From the NCBI GenBank assembly GCA_937925455.1, contig CALEWF010000148.1, forward strand, positions 1-25,999: a stretch of 25,999 bases of DNA, written 5' to 3'. The stretch is from an uncultured Flavobacteriales bacterium (lineage in GTDB: Bacteria; Bacteroidota; Bacteroidia; CAIKAF01). Shown piece by piece: positions 6,632-15,310 of this stretch. Both the position numbers and the translations under genes were made by a program. Positions within the stretch are counted from its first letter, which is position 1. Every line of letters begins with the position of its first letter. The notes below the pieces were generated by a model. It had not been told where the DNA came from and did not search any database. It saw only the letters and a program-made list of their open reading frames with translations.

Positions 6632-9598
6632 ATGGCAAAAGCCTCTAAAAGAACCCTGATTACACTGATTATACTTGTTACTGTTGCCTGCATCATAGGT
6701 ATTGGATATTGGTGGTCAAAGAAAAAAAGCAAACCTATTTTTCCTCAAGAATCAGTAAAAACCGGGCCTGCATTTTTATCGCCTGTTTACGAAGCTTTTG
6801 CAGATTCAGTTTTACTTACAATGAATACCAAACAAAAAATTGCCCAACTTTTCTTTTTCGACATTCAATCCAATACCTTGCCTGAACAGATTAATAGCTG
6901 CGGTGGAATATTAATTCCTTCAACGCAACTATACCATTCGTTGCCAATTATTATAACGATGCAGGCAAATGCAAAAATTCCCGTACTAATTGGAACAGAT
7001 TCAGAAATGGGGCTTGCCTTTGGTAATCATCCGGATTTAATGCCTCCGGATGGCGCCAGCATCCTCAATATATCGAACGACTCGGTGATTGAAGCGTTAG
7101 CACTTCGCATGGCTAATACTTACAAACAATATCAAATTAACATAACGTTTGCCCCAAACCTTTCGCTTTATTTTCATTCATCCATTACAGGGTATGATTT
7201 ACAAAACGAACAACAAACATATGATATCATACATCGCACCCTGTTATTTCACCAAACATTATCAAACGAAGGAATAGCTGTTTGTCCTACCGGCTTTTCT
7301 AACTATACCAATACTCCATCCATTCCTACTTTAAAAAACTTTATTCCCACGTTTGCTGCAGTAACCGATAGTTTAAAAAAACTTACACTGACTACGTGGG
7401 CAGACAGTGGACTGTTAGCACTTTCGGTAAAACATTATCCAGACTTGCATACATTAACCGACCGATTACTAAGTAAGCCGGCAGTAAGTGATTCATTACG
7501 ACGTATTACAGCATTCTCTGGGCTGGTAATTTCTGACTTAAGAGACCGATGGAATGACCAACTATACCTTAGAAAAGAATTGTATCCTCAAGCAATACTG
7601 AATGGTTCTGATATGTTATTGATTAATGATAGCCTGGCAGAGTCCATAGAAATCATTGCTGCCGAAATTGGCAAATCCATTTCAAAAACTGAGCTTGACC
7701 GCAAAGTAAAACGCATTCTTATGCTTAAAGCCTGGTGTGGATTATTTCGCCCCAGAGTATATCCTGAACCGGAAAAATTAACCGATTCGTCATTTGTTGC
7801 ATGGCAGCTTTTAGCAGAGAATTTATATGGCGAAACGATGGTAGTGGCTCGTGATGCAACAAGTTTAATACCATTACAAGACCTGCATCTCTACAAACCT
7901 ATAATTATACAAACCGGAAATACAAGCACTCCATTTTTTATTGAAACCATCAATCAACATTTTCCAATTTCTAGCACATGGCTAAAACCAGAAAAAGACT
8001 CAACATATTATGCGGAACGAGAATCATACCTTAATGAATTTGGAACATACATCGTAGTAGCAGATACCACGCTATTTCAAAACAACGATTTATTCACGTT
8101 GAAACTACTTGAGAAGTTAAATAACAAAAAAAGGCTGATTTTTGTATGGTTAGGAACTCATAGTTATTTAAATAAACTTGATGCCTTTTCAACGGTACTA
8201 ATTGCTTATGGCAATAATCTTACAGCACAAAAAGTTGCAGCCAATATAGTTTTGGGGGCTATGCCAGCCAAAGGCCAATTACCTTTTACCTGTAGCGAAA
8301 CTTTTTGTTATGCTGATGGTGTAACACGTTCCATCACCCGAGTAAAATTTAGTATTCCGGAAGAAGTAGGTATAAATCGCCAATGGTTACGTCCTATTGA
8401 TTCGATTGTACAATCCGGCTTAACCCGCCATGCAATGCCAGGCTGCCAACTATTTATTGCTGTGCAAGGAAAGGTAATTTGGAACAGAGCGTATGGTTAT
8501 CATACTTACACAAAAGAACGAGAAGTTCGTTTGAATGATATTTATGATGTGGCATCGGTTACAAAAGTTGCAGCAACTACGTTGGCTATTATGAAACTTT
8601 ATGATGAAGGGAAAATACAACCGGATAGTACCTTAGGATTTTATATGAAAGAATTGGAAAATTCAACCCTGAAAAGTGTAAAAATCCGAGATATACTCAT
8701 TCATCAAGCGGGTTTTCCGGCAGCGCCTCCAGTATTTAAATTTTTACGAGCCATGCAGCGTTTCCGATCTCAAGGAAGAAATTCTCCGGCTGGCATGGCC
8801 AAGGGTGATACCCTTCACCGATTTGCATTTTCAGAAGTTCCGGATAAAGATTATTCATTACCAATTGCCGATGAAATATACTTACGAAATGATATGCCGG
8901 ATACTATTTGGAACATTGTGAAGCAAACCAAACTAAACCTGCCTGCAGAGTTCAAATACAGCGACATGAGCATGTATGTAATGATGAAACTGGTAGAACA
9001 CATCACCCAAAAATCATTGAGCGAATACGTAAACGAACAATTTTATCGCCCGCTAATGCTTAATACCACAGGTTTTAATCCCTTAAACCGTTTTGAAAAA
9101 GAACGAATCATTCCAACAGAATATGATAAAGTATTTCGTAGGCAACAAATTCACGGGTATGTTCACGATCCCATTGCCGCATTACTTGGCGGAGTGAGTG
9201 GCCACGCAGGATTATTTAGCAGTGCTTCTGATTTAGGAATTTTAATGCAAATGGTTCTGAATGGCGGAAGCTACGGAGGACGAAAATATTTTTCTCCACA
9301 TACCGTAGAAATCTTTACATCGCAACAGCCAGGTACACACCGTGCTTTGGGCTGGGATCATCAGTATCCATCTCGTTCTCCATCAATAGCAGACAGTGCC
9401 TCTCTAAAAACTTATGGACACTTAGGATTTACAGGTACCTGCGTATGGATTGATCCTACCCACGAACTGGTATATGTTTTCCTTTCAAACCGTGTATATC
9501 CCAATGCAGAAAACAAACGACTGATGGGATTACGTATTCGACAAAACATTCATCAGGTAATGTATGATGCGCTAAGAAAAAGGGATGCAAGAAAATAA
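6632..9598 (+). CDS. Membrane-anchored GH3-like / serine beta-lactamase-family fusion
   Basis: A 988-residue two-enzyme protein. An N-terminal membrane helix (about 8-28) precedes a glycoside hydrolase family 3 (NagZ-like) domain of about 60-370 with 'PVLIGTDSEMGLAFG' and 'SGLVISDLRDRW', whose D302 fits the GH3 nucleophile. A linking GH3 C-terminal-type domain follows. From about 590 there is a beta-lactamase/serine hydrolase domain with S642-V-T-K645, Y776-S-D778 in place of Y-x-N, and H930-L-G932. The fusion is known from Bacteroidota and is thought to act on peptidoglycan or muropeptides at the periplasmic face. The NagZ acid/base loop KHFPGHGDT is not conserved: the equivalent stretch (about 218-228) reads CPTGFSNYTNT, so the GH3 half may be inactive. 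It converges on the DUF5916 gene with an 8-base gap and no clear terminator. Confidence 0.88.
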   Translation: MAKASKRTLITLIILVTVACIIGIGYWWSKKKSKPIFPQESVKTGPAFLSPVYEAFADSVLLTMNTKQKIAQLFFFDIQSNTLPEQINSCGGILIPSTQLYHSLPIIITMQANAKIPVLIGTDSEMGLAFGNHPDLMPPDGASILNISNDSVIEALALRMANTYKQYQINITFAPNLSLYFHSSITGYDLQNEQQTYDIIHRTLLFHQTLSNEGIAVCPTGFSNYTNTPSIPTLKNFIPTFAAVTDSLKKLTLTTWADSGLLALSVKHYPDLHTLTDRLLSKPAVSDSLRRITAFSGLVISDLRDRWNDQLYLRKELYPQAILNGSDMLLINDSLAESIEIIAAEIGKSISKTELDRKVKRILMLKAWCGLFRPRVYPEPEKLTDSSFVAWQLLAENLYGETMVVARDATSLIPLQDLHLYKPIIIQTGNTSTPFFIETINQHFPISSTWLKPEKDSTYYAERESYLNEFGTYIVVADTTLFQNNDLFTLKLLEKLNNKKRLIFVWLGTHSYLNKLDAFSTVLIAYGNNLTAQKVAANIVLGAMPAKGQLPFTCSETFCYADGVTRSITRVKFSIPEEVGINRQWLRPIDSIVQSGLTRHAMPGCQLFIAVQGKVIWNRAYGYHTYTKEREVRLNDIYDVASVTKVAATTLAIMKLYDEGKIQPDSTLGFYMKELENSTLKSVKIRDILIHQAGFPAAPPVFKFLRAMQRFRSQGRNSPAGMAKGDTLHRFAFSEVPDKDYSLPIADEIYLRNDMPDTIWNIVKQTKLNLPAEFKYSDMSMYVMMKLVEHITQKSLSEYVNEQFYRPLMLNTTGFNPLNRFEKERIIPTEYDKVFRRQQIHGYVHDPIAALLGGVSGHAGLFSSASDLGILMQMVLNGGSYGGRKYFSPHTVEIFTSQQPGTHRALGWDHQYPSRSPSIADSASLKTYGHLGFTGTCVWIDPTHELVYVFLSNRVYPNAENKRLMGLRIRQNIHQVMYDALRKRDARK

Positions 9599-9606
9599 TT
9601 TTTGGA

Positions 9607-11814
9607 TTAGATAGTAACCCAATAAACCAGCTTAATGATTACACCACGATTTTTAGATGAAAAATCTAACGTATTAAAGTTGTCTGAATATACTATAAAC
9701 AAATCGCTCATAGGAAGAAAACGCCACTGAAACCTGCTGTTGATGTTCAGGTTGTTAATTTGTTCGTTGTATTGTACAAACGTGGTCCAGAAAATATTCT
9801 TCCGAAATGTAAATTCAATGCGAGGACTAACAAGCATAAGATGAATATCATCGTAGGGTTCAGGATTCAAGATTTCATCCCGACTAAATGTAACACCAAT
9901 GTTCCCCCAAGGTTGAATACGGTAATTCATACTCAAACCATAGGTTAATTTTACCCCAAGAAAGAAAGAACCCAAAGCTCCATTCGCATTGATAGTAAAA
10001 CGCCTTCTGGTATCCGAACGGAAGCTGAGCACTGCTTCGCGATAATGATATCTGCCTGTAGGTAAAACTTTAGAACCTGTTCCGGAAGGGTCAATTGGGA
10101 AAAATAAATTGGTGTATAATTCATTATAGCCAATACTAAAATAGGTAGTATTGTAAAAATCCATGTTCACATACAAACTGGTGATTACATCAGTGGGTGC
10201 AAATACCGAATCAGCATAATAACTATTGTAAACACCCGGAGTGATACGGTATATTTTTTTTGATTTTGGATAAAATGAATATTCCACCATGGGTTCCAGT
10301 CGCCAATAACTGAGCCGAACAGTTTGATTAGTTACCCCGTTGTAAAAGAACTGACGAGGCACAAACCCGGTTTCTGCATTATAATTTTTTCCTACGTATT
10401 CATGATTCCACATAATCGCCCAGCGTGAATCGCGGTACATGAGAAATGATGCGTGGGCATATGCATTAAAGTTTTTTTCAGGTGAAATGGAATGATGAAA
10501 AAAGAATTTTCCTTGCCATTTGTTGTCTTTGCTTTGCAGATCATAATCAATACCCATTACCCGATTGTAATCTTTTGACGAAATTCTCCAACCTTCAAAT
10601 CCTTGCCGATTGACAAAGATCAACCCAAAATTAGAACGACCAAAAGCCTGCCATTGCAAAGCTCCAACGGAATAGTTTTGAGCTTCTACATTTAATTTAG
10701 AACTTCCCGCTGTTTGAATGTTCATGGCTCCAATACGAATTTTTTTACTAAGCTTTCCGCTAAGCCTAGCCCCGGCAATAATCGGCACTTGTTCTCCATT
10801 GTGCAAACCAATACGCCGGGAAAAGAATGGGCGAATCTTGGAAAAACCAAAGCGAGCAAACAAATCACTGTTTTCAAGAAAAAACTGACGTTGTTCTGGG
10901 AAAAACAAACTAAAACGGGTAAGATTAGTTACCTGCTGATCTACATCTACCTGAGAGAAATCTGGATTTGCAGTAATATCCAAATTGAGCGACGAGGTAA
11001 CTGCAATTTTCGCATCGCCTCCGCCGTTATATAACCAACGGGTTTGATCTTTGGTATAATCATGATTAACACCACCAATAGCATAAGGAATAAAAGAAAT
11101 ATTAACTCCGGGTTTACGGGGAGGCATATCCCATAATAATGTCCCGGTAAATGCCAGCGAAGTATTGTTGAAATTAAATGGTACTTTATTCCAAACAGAA
11201 ATTTCATTGATGGCCTGATCACTTCGAGTAAAATTAATTCCCCAATTATTGATGCCATACTTGTATCGAATGGTTTTAAACGGAATTTTTATTTCTACAA
11301 TCCATTTTTCCGTAGTACGTTTTACGGCTGAAAACCATTTATTATCCCAACGCAGGTTAGGTTCAAAATTTCCACCATTTTCAATCAATCCTTCACGTTG
11401 TGCGCCATAAGCATTTACACCAAATACAAAACCATTGAGCTTATCATCAAATGGATCGAGATATACATTAAAACAATCATTACGCCTGATGTTGAAATCA
11501 CGCTTCATGGATTCTACTACATATTTTCCGGGCTTGGCATTAAAGCATTCTGCCAGAATATAAATAGCATTATCATCATAAGTCATTTTAACAATAGTTT
11601 GCGATTTTGCCAAGCAAGTATCAAACGGAAATTGCTGGATAAACTGATCGGCAGGCGTACAATATGCCCATGCAGCATCATCACCCAAACCATCTATAAT
11701 GATAGGGCCGGTTGCTTTACGAATAAACAATGTACGTTTACTAAAATCAGCTTGTGGAAAAAGCGATAACTGAAACAGCGAAAATATAACAAGTATAAAC
11801 CCAGATGATTTCAA
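9607..11814 (-). CDS. DUF5916 outer-membrane protein with CBM9-like N-terminal domain
   Basis: A 735-residue protein with a signal peptide (to about residue 22, ending LFPQA). The N-terminal domain from about 28 to 225 resembles family 9 carbohydrate-binding/endoxylanase-like beta-sandwiches ('GPIIIDGLGDDAAW', 'VKMTYDDNAIYILAECF', 'WIVEIKIPFKTIRY'). It is followed by the DUF5916 region ('LDITANPDFSQVDVDQQVTNLTRFSLFFPEQRQFFLENSDLF'), which looks like an outer-membrane beta-barrel of alternating aromatic strands. Proteins of this architecture are common in Bacteroidota and of unknown role. The start appears to be TTG 11814: a stop codon lies two codons upstream and no ATG occurs before the signal peptide. 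It is transcribed toward the glycosidase fusion gene. No ligand can be inferred. Confidence 0.88.
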   Translation of the reverse strand: MKSSGFILVIFSLFQLSLFPQADFSKRTLFIRKATGPIIIDGLGDDAAWAYCTPADQFIQQFPFDTCLAKSQTIVKMTYDDNAIYILAECFNAKPGKYVVESMKRDFNIRRNDCFNVYLDPFDDKLNGFVFGVNAYGAQREGLIENGGNFEPNLRWDNKWFSAVKRTTEKWIVEIKIPFKTIRYKYGINNWGINFTRSDQAINEISVWNKVPFNFNNTSLAFTGTLLWDMPPRKPGVNISFIPYAIGGVNHDYTKDQTRWLYNGGGDAKIAVTSSLNLDITANPDFSQVDVDQQVTNLTRFSLFFPEQRQFFLENSDLFARFGFSKIRPFFSRRIGLHNGEQVPIIAGARLSGKLSKKIRIGAMNIQTAGSSKLNVEAQNYSVGALQWQAFGRSNFGLIFVNRQGFEGWRISSKDYNRVMGIDYDLQSKDNKWQGKFFFHHSISPEKNFNAYAHASFLMYRDSRWAIMWNHEYVGKNYNAETGFVPRQFFYNGVTNQTVRLSYWRLEPMVEYSFYPKSKKIYRITPGVYNSYYADSVFAPTDVITSLYVNMDFYNTTYFSIGYNELYTNLFFPIDPSGTGSKVLPTGRYHYREAVLSFRSDTRRRFTINANGALGSFFLGVKLTYGLSMNYRIQPWGNIGVTFSRDEILNPEPYDDIHLMLVSPRIEFTFRKNIFWTTFVQYNEQINNLNINSRFQWRFLPMSDLFIVYSDNFNTLDFSSKNRGVIIKLVYWVTI

Positions 11815-11865
11815 AGCTCTACATTATTTCATCGCACAGATAAATAACAAATTTGATCATTTTGT

Positions 11866-12765
11866 TTATGAAATATTATCAATTCTCCCCAATACCCCAA
11901 GAGGTAAAATATGTTGCCGGGATGATTCCAAATACAGTTCACCGATATCAATCCGGGTAGGCCGCAGTTTATTTTTCTCCAATTCATCTTTTATCAAATT
12001 TTCTATAATCAGGCTTGAGAAGCCTAAAGAATAGGTATTTAGAATTAGGAAAAATTGTTTTTTATCCAACAATTGCAATACATCCTTCATCATTTCATTG
12101 ATATTTTTTTCCAGCTTCCAGCTTTCACCGTTTGGCCCATGACCAAAAGCGGGCGGGTCGAGAATGATTCCATGGTAAGTTTTTCCTCGCTTAATTTCAC
12201 GCTTTACAAATTTCATGGCATCTTCTACCACCCAGCGAATATCTTTGAGACGGCTACTTTCCATATTTCGATTGGCCCAACTTACCACCTGTTTGATAGC
12301 ATCTACATGCACCACATCAGCACCGGCTGCTTTAGCAGCTAATGATGCGCCCCCGGTATAAGCAAACAAATTAAGAAACCGGACTTGTTCCACTTTTATT
12401 TTTCGTACGCTGTCGTAAATATAATCCCAATTAGCCGCTTGTTCCGGAAAAACGCCTACATGCTTGAAGCCCGTTAATGCCAAATTAAACTGAATTTTCA
12501 TTTGCTTATAACGGTATTCTAAGGTCCAATTATCTGGTACTTTTTTTAACTTTTCCCATCTGCCGCTGTTGCTGGAAGTACCAATAAACTTTACATGAGC
12601 ACGTTTTATCCATTCATCATTTGATAATTGTTTATCCCAAATGGCTTGCGGCTCAGGGCGTATGGTGATATATTCGCCAAAACGTTCTAATTTTTCAAAA
12701 CCACCACAATCAATTAATTCGTAGTGTTTCCAGTTTTCGGGTGTAAATAGTTGTATTTGTTTCAT
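11866..12765 (-). CDS. Class I SAM-dependent rRNA methyltransferase, RlmI/COG1092-like
   Basis: A 299-residue methyltransferase. SAM-binding motif I is LNLFAYTGG (131-139), the acidic ribose-binding position is in 'VVHVDAIKQVVSWANRN', and the catalytic-loop signature is DPPAFGHG (203-210). These match the COG1092 group that includes the 23S rRNA m5C methyltransferase RlmI. The usual N-terminal PUA domain is not obvious; instead a shorter region of about 100 residues precedes the catalytic domain, as in several Bacteroidota members, so the exact target nucleotide is uncertain. It begins three bases after the stop of the beta-barrel gene, so it is co-transcribed with it and probably with the thioesterase gene. 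Likely cytosolic. Confidence 0.85.
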   Translation of the reverse strand: MKQIQLFTPENWKHYELIDCGGFEKLERFGEYITIRPEPQAIWDKQLSNDEWIKRAHVKFIGTSSNSGRWEKLKKVPDNWTLEYRYKQMKIQFNLALTGFKHVGVFPEQAANWDYIYDSVRKIKVEQVRFLNLFAYTGGASLAAKAAGADVVHVDAIKQVVSWANRNMESSRLKDIRWVVEDAMKFVKREIKRGKTYHGIILDPPAFGHGPNGESWKLEKNINEMMKDVLQLLDKKQFFLILNTYSLGFSSLIIENLIKDELEKNKLRPTRIDIGELYLESSRQHILPLGVLGRIDNIS

Positions 12766-12768
12766 GGA

Positions 12769-13467
12769 TTAAAATGCCAGTCCTATGCCACCAGATAATT
12801 GCAGAGTGCCCATAAACTGGGTGTAATTTTTCATGGAAAAATCCAATTGTGTACCGTTGCGTGTTTCTGTAACAACATTTTCAAACGTAGGAAAAGCTCC
12901 TAAAAAGTCAAAAGCCATACAAGTATAAAATGCTTTATAAATTTTATATCGGGCTCCAAATCCGGCACTAAAAGAAATTCCCTTACCGTGGCCTTCGTAA
13001 ATTTTAAAGTAGGTAGTACCATTTTCTGTAAATTCAATCATCGAAGAATTTGCCCAAAGATACCCAACGGCCAATCGTGCATCCAGTGCCCAACGCTCTT
13101 CTACAATACCGCTGAAAAGCATACCGCCCTGTATGGTTCCATACCGATAAAATGTGGTAATGGGTGTAAAAGAAATACCATACGTACTTTGCAAATATTG
13201 TTGTAAATCTTTTGTTTTTACAGACTGCAATCCACCGCTCATTTGAAAAAGAAATCCCAAATTTTTGGTAGGCTTCAACCCAACCCAAAACCGTATAGAA
13301 CCACCCACACCGGCAAAACCCGATTCAGGTACCGTTATATCAACCTTTGATACTTGACCCAACGGAACCGATACACCGATGGACGCATCCATCACCAACA
13401 CATCTTGACCGTGTAGCTTCATGCTACAAAATAACACAACAATAAGGATGATAGATCGAAATTTCAT
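12769..13467 (-). CDS. Outer-membrane beta-barrel-like protein
   Basis: With the start at ATG 13467 this is 232 residues, beginning with a typical signal peptide (MKFRSIILIVVLFCSMKLHG, then QD). A longer frame begins at GTG 13491, but the ATG sits exactly at the signal peptide. The mature part consists of alternating hydrophobic/aromatic strands separated by glycine turns ('GASIGVSVPLGQV'-like start, 'GFLFQMSGGLQ', 'GFGARYKIYKAFYTCMAFDF', 'TLQLSGGIGLAF') and ends in a hydrophobic aromatic strand, the pattern expected of an 8-10 stranded outer-membrane barrel. It has no close family that I can name. It lies 32 bases downstream of the thioesterase gene and three bases upstream of the methyltransferase gene, suggesting a three-gene operon without obvious shared function. 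Confidence 0.75.
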   Translation of the reverse strand: MKFRSIILIVVLFCSMKLHGQDVLVMDASIGVSVPLGQVSKVDITVPESGFAGVGGSIRFWVGLKPTKNLGFLFQMSGGLQSVKTKDLQQYLQSTYGISFTPITTFYRYGTIQGGMLFSGIVEERWALDARLAVGYLWANSSMIEFTENGTTYFKIYEGHGKGISFSAGFGARYKIYKAFYTCMAFDFLGAFPTFENVVTETRNGTQLDFSMKNYTQFMGTLQLSGGIGLAF

Positions 13468-13499
13468 AGCATAAAGGTAATCAATACCCACAAACAGTT

Positions 13500-13925
13500 T
13501 TAAACCAGTTTATCCAAAATCATCATGGTAAGCCTGCTAATAGCTACCAATTGTTTTTTTTCATTTTCTATCCGAATATTCCAAATGTGTGTGGTTTTTC
13601 CCAAATGCTCTGGCGTAGCAATACCGGTTACTTTTCCACCAGAAACACTTCGAACATGATTGATATTTAATTCTAATCCAACACATGCCTGCTTCGAATT
13701 ATCAATAATAAGATAAGAACCCACACTACCTAAGGTTTCAGCTAATGCAGCCGATGCTCCACCATGAAGCAATCCGGCCGGCTGTTTGGTACGTTCATCT
13801 ACCGGCAAAGTAGCTCGTAGGGAATTTTCATCAATGCCCGTAAATTCCATTTCCAGATGCGATGCTAACGTATTCCGATTGATAGCATTTATTTCCTGCA
13901 AGGTGTATTCTTTAAACCAAATCAT
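13500..13925 (-). CDS. Hotdog-fold thioesterase, PaaI/MenI-like
   Basis: Starting at ATG 13925 the protein is 141 residues, the usual size of single-domain hotdog thioesterases; a longer frame starting nine residues earlier lacks support. The motif LLHGGASAALAETLGS places H54 and E63 where EntH/MenI-type thioesterases have the active-site histidine and glutamate, and the C-terminal 'VTGIATPEHLGKTTHIWNIRI' strand pair is typical of the PaaI group. It would hydrolyse an acyl- or aroyl-CoA thioester in the cytosol. DHNA-CoA, the menaquinone precursor, is a plausible substrate because close relatives in Bacteroidota are annotated so, but no menaquinone genes other than ubiE occur here and that gene is distant. 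The first gene of the probable operon 13925-11866. Confidence 0.8.
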   Translation of the reverse strand: MIWFKEYTLQEINAINRNTLASHLEMEFTGIDENSLRATLPVDERTKQPAGLLHGGASAALAETLGSVGSYLIIDNSKQACVGLELNINHVRSVSGGKVTGIATPEHLGKTTHIWNIRIENEKKQLVAISRLTMMILDKLV

Positions 13926-13941
13926 AGCAAAAATTATTAAG

Positions 13942-13949
13942 TGAAGATA
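13942..13949 (-). promoter_or_regulatory. Possible -7 box for the thioesterase operon
   Basis: Read on the minus strand, TATCTTCA lies 16 bases before ATG 13925 and resembles TAnnTTTG in five of six fixed positions except near its end. No well-spaced upstream box is seen. Confidence 0.25.
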
Positions 13950-14002
13950 CAAACATCGGTGAAAACATGACTTTTGTCACATTTATTATGATAGTTCGTC
14001 CC

Positions 14003-14010
14003 TAACTTTG
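14003..14010 (+). promoter_or_regulatory. Probable -7 box for trxA
   Basis: TAACTTTG fits TAnnTTTG exactly and lies 23 bases before ATG 14034. A TTTTG at 13972-13976 is 26 bases upstream, longer than the usual spacing. Confidence 0.5.
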
Positions 14011-14033
14011 CTACGCAATTTTTAAAAAAAATC

Positions 14034-14333
14034 ATGAAATCATTTCAAGAATTAATAGAAGGAGAAAAGCCGGTATTAGTAGATTTTTCAGCTGAGTGGT
14101 GTGGTCCATGCAAGATGATGGCTCCCATTTTGAAGGAGGTAGCTCAAAAAACAGGAGATAAAGTTTCAATTATTAAAGTGGATGTAGATCGTAATCCACA
14201 GGCGGCTGCCCATTACCGTATTCAGGGAGTACCTACGTTGATATTGTTTCGTAAAGGTCAAGTTCTGTGGAGACAAAGCGGTGTAGTCCCTGCTCATCAA
14301 CTCCAACAGGTAATTCAACAATACGTTTCATAG
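14034..14333 (+). CDS. trxA: Thioredoxin
   Basis: A 99-residue single-domain thioredoxin with the redox motif W22-C23-G-P-C26-K inside 'VDFSAEWCGPCKMMAPIL', the buried aspartate equivalent in 'VDFSA', and the cis-proline loop 'GVPTLILFRKGQ'. The length and order are those of cytosolic TrxA, which reduces protein disulfides with electrons from thioredoxin reductase. No signal peptide is present. It has a good -7 box and an A-rich leader just before the ATG. The disrupted DUF302 gene follows 38 bases downstream, then the OsmC gene, so the three may form a redox-related group. The genome may encode other thioredoxins; this one could be a paralogue. Confidence 0.95.
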   Translation: MKSFQELIEGEKPVLVDFSAEWCGPCKMMAPILKEVAQKTGDKVSIIKVDVDRNPQAAAHYRIQGVPTLILFRKGQVLWRQSGVVPAHQLQQVIQQYVS

Positions 14334-14371
14334 ACATTTTATCTAAGCCATTTCAAACATTCATTCAACCC

Positions 14372-14759
14372 ATGAAATCAATTATTCATTCCAAGTTTAT
14401 CTCTAAGCCCTATCACGAAGCTGTTGATTACGTTAAAGAAAAACTCAAACAATTTGGATTTGGTGTTATTTCAGAAATCAACATGAAAGAAACACTAAAA
14501 ATCAAAATTGATGCAGAGGTGCACCCCTACCTTATCATTGGAGCTTGTAATCCTACATTTGCAAACAAAGCGATAGCGGCCGAGAAAAATATTGGTGTTT
14601 TTTTTTATCTTGTAACATAGTTGTTCAACAAGAAGGAGACGGCACATTAGTTACGGTGTTGAATCCGGAACAAGTAATGCCAGCCTTTAAAAATTCAGGG
14701 TTAACGCACTTGCAACCGAAATGAATGGTATTTTAAGCAACTTTATTCAAGAGCTTTAA
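14372..14759 (+). pseudogene. DUF302 protein gene disrupted by two frameshifts
   Basis: ATG 14372 opens a frame with DUF302 features ('KFISKPYHEAVDYVKEKLKQFGFGVISEINM', 'IIGACNPTFANKAIAAEKNIGV') that runs into a TAG at 14618-14620. The conserved continuation L-S-C-N-I-V-V-Q-Q-E-G-D-G-T-L-V lies in another frame from 14605, directly after a run of nine T (14598-14606); seven T would join the frames with family-like spacing (IG-VFL-SCN). A second shift near 14710-14712 is needed to reach the natural-looking end A-T-E-M-N-G-I-L-S-N-F-I-Q-E-L, stop 14757-14759. DUF302 proteins are small and of unclear function, often near redox genes. Either the gene is decaying or the sequence contains indel errors; two shifts in 390 bases with an otherwise intact protein leave both possible. 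Confidence 0.8.
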
Positions 14760-14837
14760 TCGTTTTTTTACAAGCCGTTTCTTTCTTTATTGATTCAAAA
14801 CGCTGTATTTTCATAAAAAATAAAAATTAAAAACCAA

Positions 14838-15254
14838 ATGAAACAACATCATATTGGCATTCAATGGAAAGAGAGTCTAAAGTTTGAAGCCGAAGCCTAC
14901 GGCCAAAAAATAATGTTGGATGGAGATGCAGCCCTCGGTGAAGCTGGCACCGGCTTTCGGCCTAAACCACTGATGCTTATTTCACTGGCTGGATGCACTG
15001 GAATGGATGTGGCTTCACTGTTAAAAAAAATGCGGGTAGAATTTTCGAATTTTACGGTAGATGTGGATGCAGAACTTACCGAAGACCATCCGCAACGATA
15101 CACCCAGGTACACATTACCTATAAAATAAAGGTTAGACCCGAAGACCGGGAAAAGATGGAAAAAGCAGTAACCCTATCAAAAGAAAAATACTGTGGGGTG
15201 AGTTTTATGTTTGAAAAATTTAGTACCCTCACCAGCGAAATCATTTACTTGTAA
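14838..15254 (+). CDS. OsmC/Ohr-family peroxiredoxin-like protein
   Basis: A 138-residue OsmC-family protein. The first conserved cysteine is C53 in 'SLAGCTGMDVASLLKKM' and the second is C119 in 'EKYCGVS', the pair that in OsmC and Ohr reduces organic hydroperoxides. The sequence is closer to the YhfA-like branch than to classic Ohr, which usually carries a catalytic arginine motif near the N-terminus, so the peroxide substrate is uncertain. It has no signal peptide. The leader is A-rich (AAAAATTAAAAACCAA before the ATG), as usual for translation starts in this phylum. It lies 78 bases after the end of the DUF302 pseudogene and converges on atpC, with a shared terminator between them. Confidence 0.88.
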   Translation: MKQHHIGIQWKESLKFEAEAYGQKIMLDGDAALGEAGTGFRPKPLMLISLAGCTGMDVASLLKKMRVEFSNFTVDVDAELTEDHPQRYTQVHITYKIKVRPEDREKMEKAVTLSKEKYCGVSFMFEKFSTLTSEIIYL

Positions 15255-15256
15255 AT

Positions 15257-15288
15257 AAAAAAGCTGCCCAAATTTAGACAGCTTTTTT
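15257..15288. terminator. Bidirectional terminator between the OsmC gene and atpC
   Basis: AAAAAAGCTG (15257-15266) and CAGCTTTTTT (15279-15288) are perfect inverted repeats around a 12-base loop. Each strand therefore ends in a T-tract, serving the + strand OsmC gene and the - strand atpC. Confidence 0.85.
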
Positions 15289-15310
15289 CAAATACAAACT
15301 TAATTTTTTA

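Noticed and set aside
6432..6659. Open frames inside the repeats (2314-2535, 6432-6659, 18873-19082, 18901-19089) giving similar proline- and arginine-rich peptides in copies 2 and 3
   Set aside because: The frames follow from high G+C with few stop codons, starts and ends differ between copies, and the sequence shows paired changes fitting a hairpin. The peptide similarity simply reflects DNA similarity of the repeat.
7435..7470. KHYPDLHT in the GH3-like protein as the catalytic KHFPGHGDT loop
   Set aside because: It lies about 30 residues before the nucleophile strand, where the family has a later barrel strand, and lacks the GHGD core. The position expected for the loop is occupied by CPTGFSNYTNT.
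14267..14620. A 117-residue protein starting inside trxA
   Set aside because: The upstream part is out of frame within trxA and unlike any domain; the DUF302 homology begins only at ATG 14372.
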